Source of the DNA: an uncultured Duganella sp. | GTDB lineage: Bacteria > Pseudomonadota > Gammaproteobacteria > Burkholderiales > Burkholderiaceae | Direction: 5' to 3' | DNA: 8,800 nt | Assembly (NCBI GenBank): GCA_946482335.1 | Contig: CAMLRG010000220.1 | Location: 1 to 8,800 of the forward strand | Part shown: positions 5,453-8,800 of the stretch, in pieces | Layout: each line of letters opens with the position of its first letter | Position numbering within the stretch: position 1 is the stretch's first letter | The notes under the pieces: generated by a model | The model's input: only the letters and a program-made list of their open reading frames with translations | What the model was told of the DNA's origin: nothing | The model's database searches: none | Position numbers and translations under genes: made by a program

Positions 5453-7505
5453 CTACCTGGCCGGCGTGCGCCAGCGCATGCTGCGAACCCTGATCCGCCG
5501 CCGCGCCGCCGGCTGGCTGTTGCCCCTGCTGCCCGCCACCGCGCTGGCAGCGTTTGCCCTCGCCGGCACTGCCGCCAGTGCGGCGGTGGCGGCACCCGTC
5601 CTGGCCGCCGCGGCCCTTGCCTGGGCCGCCATCGACTTCGCGCTCTGGCGCAAACGCATCGACCAGCACCTGCCTGCCTGGCTGAATGACGCCATCCCGG
5701 AATTGGAGGACAGCAGCGCCCTGCTGGCGGGGGCCCCCGAGACGCCACTTGGCGCGCTGCAGCGTCAACGCCTGCTCGCCCGCATCGACAGCGCCATCAG
5801 CGAAGAACGGCTGCGCGGCATCGCAAAGCAAAAAGCCCGCTTCAACGCCATCCCCCTCGCGCTGGCTGTGGTGGCAGCCCTGGGCGCCTGGGCATATGCC
5901 GCCGCCCATGCCCCTCAACATGCGGGCGCATCCGGCACCGGCCCGGCTGCACAGGCAGCGATCGCCGCGGCCGGCATCAGCCTGCACGCCGAACCGCCGT
6001 CATACACCGGTGCGCAACCCAGCGCAGGGGCGCCGCGCGACCTGCAAATCCCCCAGCACAGCAAGGTGCGCTGGTGCGCCATCAACGCCGATGCCACCAT
6101 CGAACTGGGCGATGGCCAATCCCTGCAGGCGGCCGCCGGCCAATGCGCGGAATGGACCGCCAGCGATTCCCTGTTCTGGCGCAGCCGCAAGAACCCCGGC
6201 CAGCGCTTCACGATACGTGTCACGCCCGACCAGGCCCCACTGGTTGCCATCGCCGCCCCGAACGAATCGGTCAGCGTGCTGAAGCCCGATGCGCAAAGCG
6301 CACAAATCAACGTCACCGTCAGCGACGACTACGCGATCACCAGGGCCACCCTGCACATGACCCTCGCACGCGGCAGCGGCGAGAACATCCGCTTTACCGA
6401 CAAGGAAACGCCGCTCCCGGCATCCACCGATCCACGCAAGCGCAGCTGGAACAAGCTCTGGATGCTGAAGGAGCTCGGCATGGAGCCCGGCGACGAGCTG
6501 TATTTCTTCGTGCGTGCCAGCGATAACGCACCAGTGCCGCATATCGCCCAATCGCCCACCTATACCCTGCGCCTGCCGGGCCAGCAGGGCGAAGCGCTCG
6601 AGTCGACCGCGCTGCCATCGATGGTGAAGCCGGAAAACCTGCGCAGCCAGCGCCAGATCATCATCGACACCGAACAGCTGGTCGCGGACATGCCCCGCAT
6701 CGGCGCCGCCGAACTGCGCTCCCGCAGTGAAAAGATCGCCGGCGACCAGGCCAAGCTGCGCCTGCGCTACGGCCAGTTCCTGGGCGAAGAATCGTCCCTG
6801 TTCGGCGAAGAAGAGCACAGTGAAGGCGATGGCCACGAGCACGGCGGAGGCGGCCCCGCGCCCGCCGGCCCAGGCCCCGGCGGTTTCGGCACCGGCGATA
6901 TCGCCGCGCAGTTCGGACATGCCCACGACCAGGAAGGCAATGCCACCATCTTCGACCCGGCAACCAAGGAAGTGCTGCGCCGGGCATTGGCAGCCATGTG
7001 GGACGCGGAGAAGCAGCTGCGTGCGATTGCACCGAAACCGGCGCTGCCGCCCGAATACAAGGCCCTCGGCGCCATCAAGGAGCTGCAGCAGGCGGAGCGC
7101 GTCTACCTGCACCGTACCGCCTTCGTGCCGCCCGCCATCAAGGAGGAAAAACGCATGACGGGCGAGATGGCCGGCGCCGCCAGCTACCGCCGCGCCCAGG
7201 GCACAGCCGGCGAGTTCGTGCCGGCCGACGTGCGCGAACTGGTGCAGGCATTGGGGGGCGATGGCGCACTGCCTGCCCTGTGGAGCAAGCCGGCGCGCGA
7301 AGCTGTCGCACGCATCGCCGACGAAGAACAGCGCCTGTCCGCCCAGGCGGCGGTGCAGGATGTGGCCGACGGCTGTCAGCCATGCCGCGCCCAGTTGCGC
7401 GCCTGGCTGCGCGCAACGGTGCAGCAGCCCGCCGTGCTGCTGCAAGCGCGCCCTGAGGCCGAGACGCGCTTTGGCCGGATATTGCAAGGGAGGGGGGCGC
7501 CGTGA
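5436..7505 (+). CDS. DUF4175-family membrane protein
   Basis: This 689-residue protein matches the DUF4175 family layout. A short basic N-terminus (VRQRMLRTLIRRR) precedes two membrane helices (about 26-45 and 49-70). A cytoplasmic stretch of about 65 residues (LWRKRIDQHLP to KQKARFN) follows, then a third helix (138-158) and a long extracytoplasmic part. That part holds beta-rich segments (residues 180-380, with NVTVSDDYAITRATLHMTL and GDELYFFVRASDNAP) followed by helical, charged segments (about 390-680) typical of the family. An acidic/His/Gly-rich insert runs from E458 to about G485 (EEEHSEGDGHEHGGGG, then Pro/Gly repeats), and a CxxC (C647/C650) lies near the C-terminus. DUF4175 genes recur beside MoxR/DUF58/BatA genes and have no established biochemical role. 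Family members are often 800 residues or more, so this one is on the short side, mainly in the C-terminal coiled part. Its TGA overlaps the next GTG. Confidence 0.82.
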   Translation: MPAAADYLAGVRQRMLRTLIRRRAAGWLLPLLPATALAAFALAGTAASAAVAAPVLAAAALAWAAIDFALWRKRIDQHLPAWLNDAIPELEDSSALLAGAPETPLGALQRQRLLARIDSAISEERLRGIAKQKARFNAIPLALAVVAALGAWAYAAAHAPQHAGASGTGPAAQAAIAAAGISLHAEPPSYTGAQPSAGAPRDLQIPQHSKVRWCAINADATIELGDGQSLQAAAGQCAEWTASDSLFWRSRKNPGQRFTIRVTPDQAPLVAIAAPNESVSVLKPDAQSAQINVTVSDDYAITRATLHMTLARGSGENIRFTDKETPLPASTDPRKRSWNKLWMLKELGMEPGDELYFFVRASDNAPVPHIAQSPTYTLRLPGQQGEALESTALPSMVKPENLRSQRQIIIDTEQLVADMPRIGAAELRSRSEKIAGDQAKLRLRYGQFLGEESSLFGEEEHSEGDGHEHGGGGPAPAGPGPGGFGTGDIAAQFGHAHDQEGNATIFDPATKEVLRRALAAMWDAEKQLRAIAPKPALPPEYKALGAIKELQQAERVYLHRTAFVPPAIKEEKRMTGEMAGAASYRRAQGTAGEFVPADVRELVQALGGDGALPALWSKPAREAVARIADEEQRLSAQAAVQDVADGCQPCRAQLRAWLRATVQQPAVLLQARPEAETRFGRILQGRGAP
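7488..7493 (+). promoter_or_regulatory. Shine-Dalgarno site of the last gene
   Basis: GGGAGG, within a purine-rich run at 7486-7497, stands 8 nt before GTG 7502. It is the strongest ribosome site in the window and supports a GTG start that shares 4 nt with the preceding TGA. Confidence 0.7.
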
Positions 7506-8800
7506 GCGTGGACATCAACCTGCTGTGCGGCGGTGCTGTGCTGGCCGGGGCGGCGAGCGCCCTGGTGTATGCCACGAAACAGCGCTGGACAGATGGCGCC
7601 CTGGCCGCGCTTGCCGGCGTCTCGCTGGCGGCCGTACTGGCGGCTCCAGCGGGGCCTGCGGGACCGAGCGGCGCTACCCAGCGCACAGTGCTGGCGACGG
7701 CCGCCACGCCCACCGAAGCCAAAGCAGCCACCGCGATCGAGCCGGACGAGCGCCTCGCGGCCGCACTGGCGCAATTGCCGTCGATGCAGCGTGGCGCGCC
7801 GGTCGAAGTGCAAGGCCAGGGCCTGCATGAAGCGCAGTGGCGCGACCTCCCGGTGCGCGCGGTAGAGTGGTCGGCCGGCAAGGAAGGCTTGCTCTGGCTC
7901 GACTTCCCGCGCTCCTTGCCTTTAGGCCGCGGATTCACGCTGACCGCGCGGCGTAGCGCGCCGCAAGCCGGCTGGCGCCTGCAACTGCTTGCCGAGAGCG
8001 GCCAGGTGCTGTCCGAGTCGCGCGCGGCGACAGCCTCCGACACCCTTTCCGTGCAATGGCAACCGCCAATGGCTGAATCGATGGTGCTGCAAGCCCGCCT
8101 GCTGGACAAGGACGGCAAGGCAATCGCGCAAGGCCCGGTGCCCCTGCGCGTGCTGGACGCCATCCCCTTGCAGATACAAGGCCGCTTCGGCGCACCCTCG
8201 TTCGACACGCGCGTCCTGAACCAGCTGCTGACGGATTCAAACGCCATCGTCGACTGGCAGACCACGCTCGGCAAATCGCTGACCCGTAGCGAAGAAGCGC
8301 GTGCGCCGTTGACGCGGCCCAATGCCCTGGTGGCCGATGCCGCCTGGCTGGAACGCGGCGGCCTGCGCGGCGTGCTCGCGCAGGCCGCGCAGGGCACGCC
8401 CTTGCTGGTCCTCGGCGGCAATGCCGACGATGCCGCCTTGTGGCAGCGTGAGCTGGGATTGAAACTGGCGCCGCAGTCCACCACCACCGAGCAGGAAGAC
8501 ACGCGCCACCTGGTGTTTGCCGGCAGCACCCTGGCCTTCGCACCGGCCGCCCAGATGCCTGCTGCCGGCGGTGCCTGGCAAGCCATCGCGCGGGACAAGG
8601 ATGGCAAACCCTGGCTGTGGCAGCGCGAATGGCAGAAGGGGCGCATCCTGTGGCTGGGCGTGCGCGACTGGCACCGCCATGCGATCGCCGAACCGGCGGC
8701 GCTGGGCCAGTGGTGGCAACAGGTGCTGGACCAGGTAGCGCTGGGAAGCCAGCAGAAGGTGCGTTGGATTGATGCCGCCCCGATGCCGCTGGCGGGCCTG
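7502..8800 (+). CDS. Membrane-anchored protein, possible GATase1-like fold (3' truncated)
   Basis: An uninterrupted frame of 433 codons runs from GTG 7502 to the window's last base with no stop, so the 3' end lies outside. The N-terminus has two probable membrane helices (about residues 5-24, INLLCGGAVLAGAASALVYA, and 32-49, GALAALAGVSLAAVLAAP), then an Ala/Thr-rich link and an extracytoplasmic part. A beta-rich segment occupies about 95-220. A Rossmann-like segment follows (about 274-310: NALVADAAWLERGGL to GTPLLVLGGNADD), and GRILWLGVRDWHRH lies further on. This resembles the glutamine-amidotransferase-like membrane proteins that accompany BatA and DUF4175 in related operons. No catalytic Cys is visible in the Rossmann-like segment, so it is probably not an enzyme. 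The start has an excellent GGGAGG and the typical GTGA overlap. Identity beyond 'membrane protein of the MoxR/Bat operon' is inference. A C-terminal membrane helix, if present, would lie beyond the window. Confidence 0.8.
   Translation, partial: MSVDINLLCGGAVLAGAASALVYATKQRWTDGALAALAGVSLAAVLAAPAGPAGPSGATQRTVLATAATPTEAKAATAIEPDERLAAALAQLPSMQRGAPVEVQGQGLHEAQWRDLPVRAVEWSAGKEGLLWLDFPRSLPLGRGFTLTARRSAPQAGWRLQLLAESGQVLSESRAATASDTLSVQWQPPMAESMVLQARLLDKDGKAIAQGPVPLRVLDAIPLQIQGRFGAPSFDTRVLNQLLTDSNAIVDWQTTLGKSLTRSEEARAPLTRPNALVADAAWLERGGLRGVLAQAAQGTPLLVLGGNADDAALWQRELGLKLAPQSTTTEQEDTRHLVFAGSTLAFAPAAQMPAAGGAWQAIARDKDGKPWLWQREWQKGRILWLGVRDWHRHAIAEPAALGQWWQQVLDQVALGSQQKVRWIDAAPMPLAGL

Noticed and set aside
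6000..7487. Long minus-strand open frame of 495 codons opposite the DUF4175 gene
   Set aside because: It is antisense to a well-supported gene, rich in Arg/Gly/Ala/His from GC-skewed codons, and has no recognisable domain. Long antisense frames are expected at this GC content.
7138..8646. Long minus-strand open frame of 502 codons opposite the last gene
   Set aside because: It spans the junction of two coupled plus-strand genes, has low-complexity Ala/Arg/Ser composition and no domain. The plus-strand frame has membrane helices and a strong ribosome site.

Overview
This is a high-GC, densely packed, all-plus-strand bacterial window. The codon usage (strong G/C third positions), the gene content and the intergenic palindrome GTGTCTGACCC/GGGTCAGACAC suggest a betaproteobacterium of the Oxalobacteraceae type (Massilia, Duganella or Janthinobacterium-like). 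That placement comes from memory of such genomes, not from a search.

Layout. (1) Positions 1-1677 hold the 3' end of a TldD-like metalloprotease gene, followed 9 nt later by a complete TldE/PmbA-like partner gene. (2) Positions 1678-1747 are the only real gap in the window. It holds a perfect 13-bp stem-loop and no convincing promoter. (3) Positions 1748-8800 hold six tightly spaced genes: a stand-alone DUF4159 protein, a MoxR-family AAA+ ATPase, a DUF58 (vWA-like) protein, a BatA-domain membrane protein, a DUF4175-family membrane protein, and a further membrane-anchored protein that runs off the right edge. Four of the five junctions in this block overlap by 4 or 17 nt and one has a 17-nt spacer, so it looks like one translationally coupled operon. 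The last gene begins with GTG and has no stop inside the window, so it is easily missed.

How the genes may work together. MoxR ATPases are AAA+ chaperones that typically act with vWA-type partner proteins encoded next door. Here the soluble DUF58 protein is the probable direct partner. The BatA, DUF4175 and last proteins carry transmembrane segments and large extracytoplasmic parts, so they could form an envelope complex that the cytoplasmic MoxR/DUF58/DUF4159 parts act on. The substrate is unknown. TldD/TldE pairs are zinc-dependent proteases that process peptides and unfolded proteins, but their functional link to the MoxR block rests on adjacency only. I see no tRNA, rRNA, CRISPR array, insertion sequence or phage gene.
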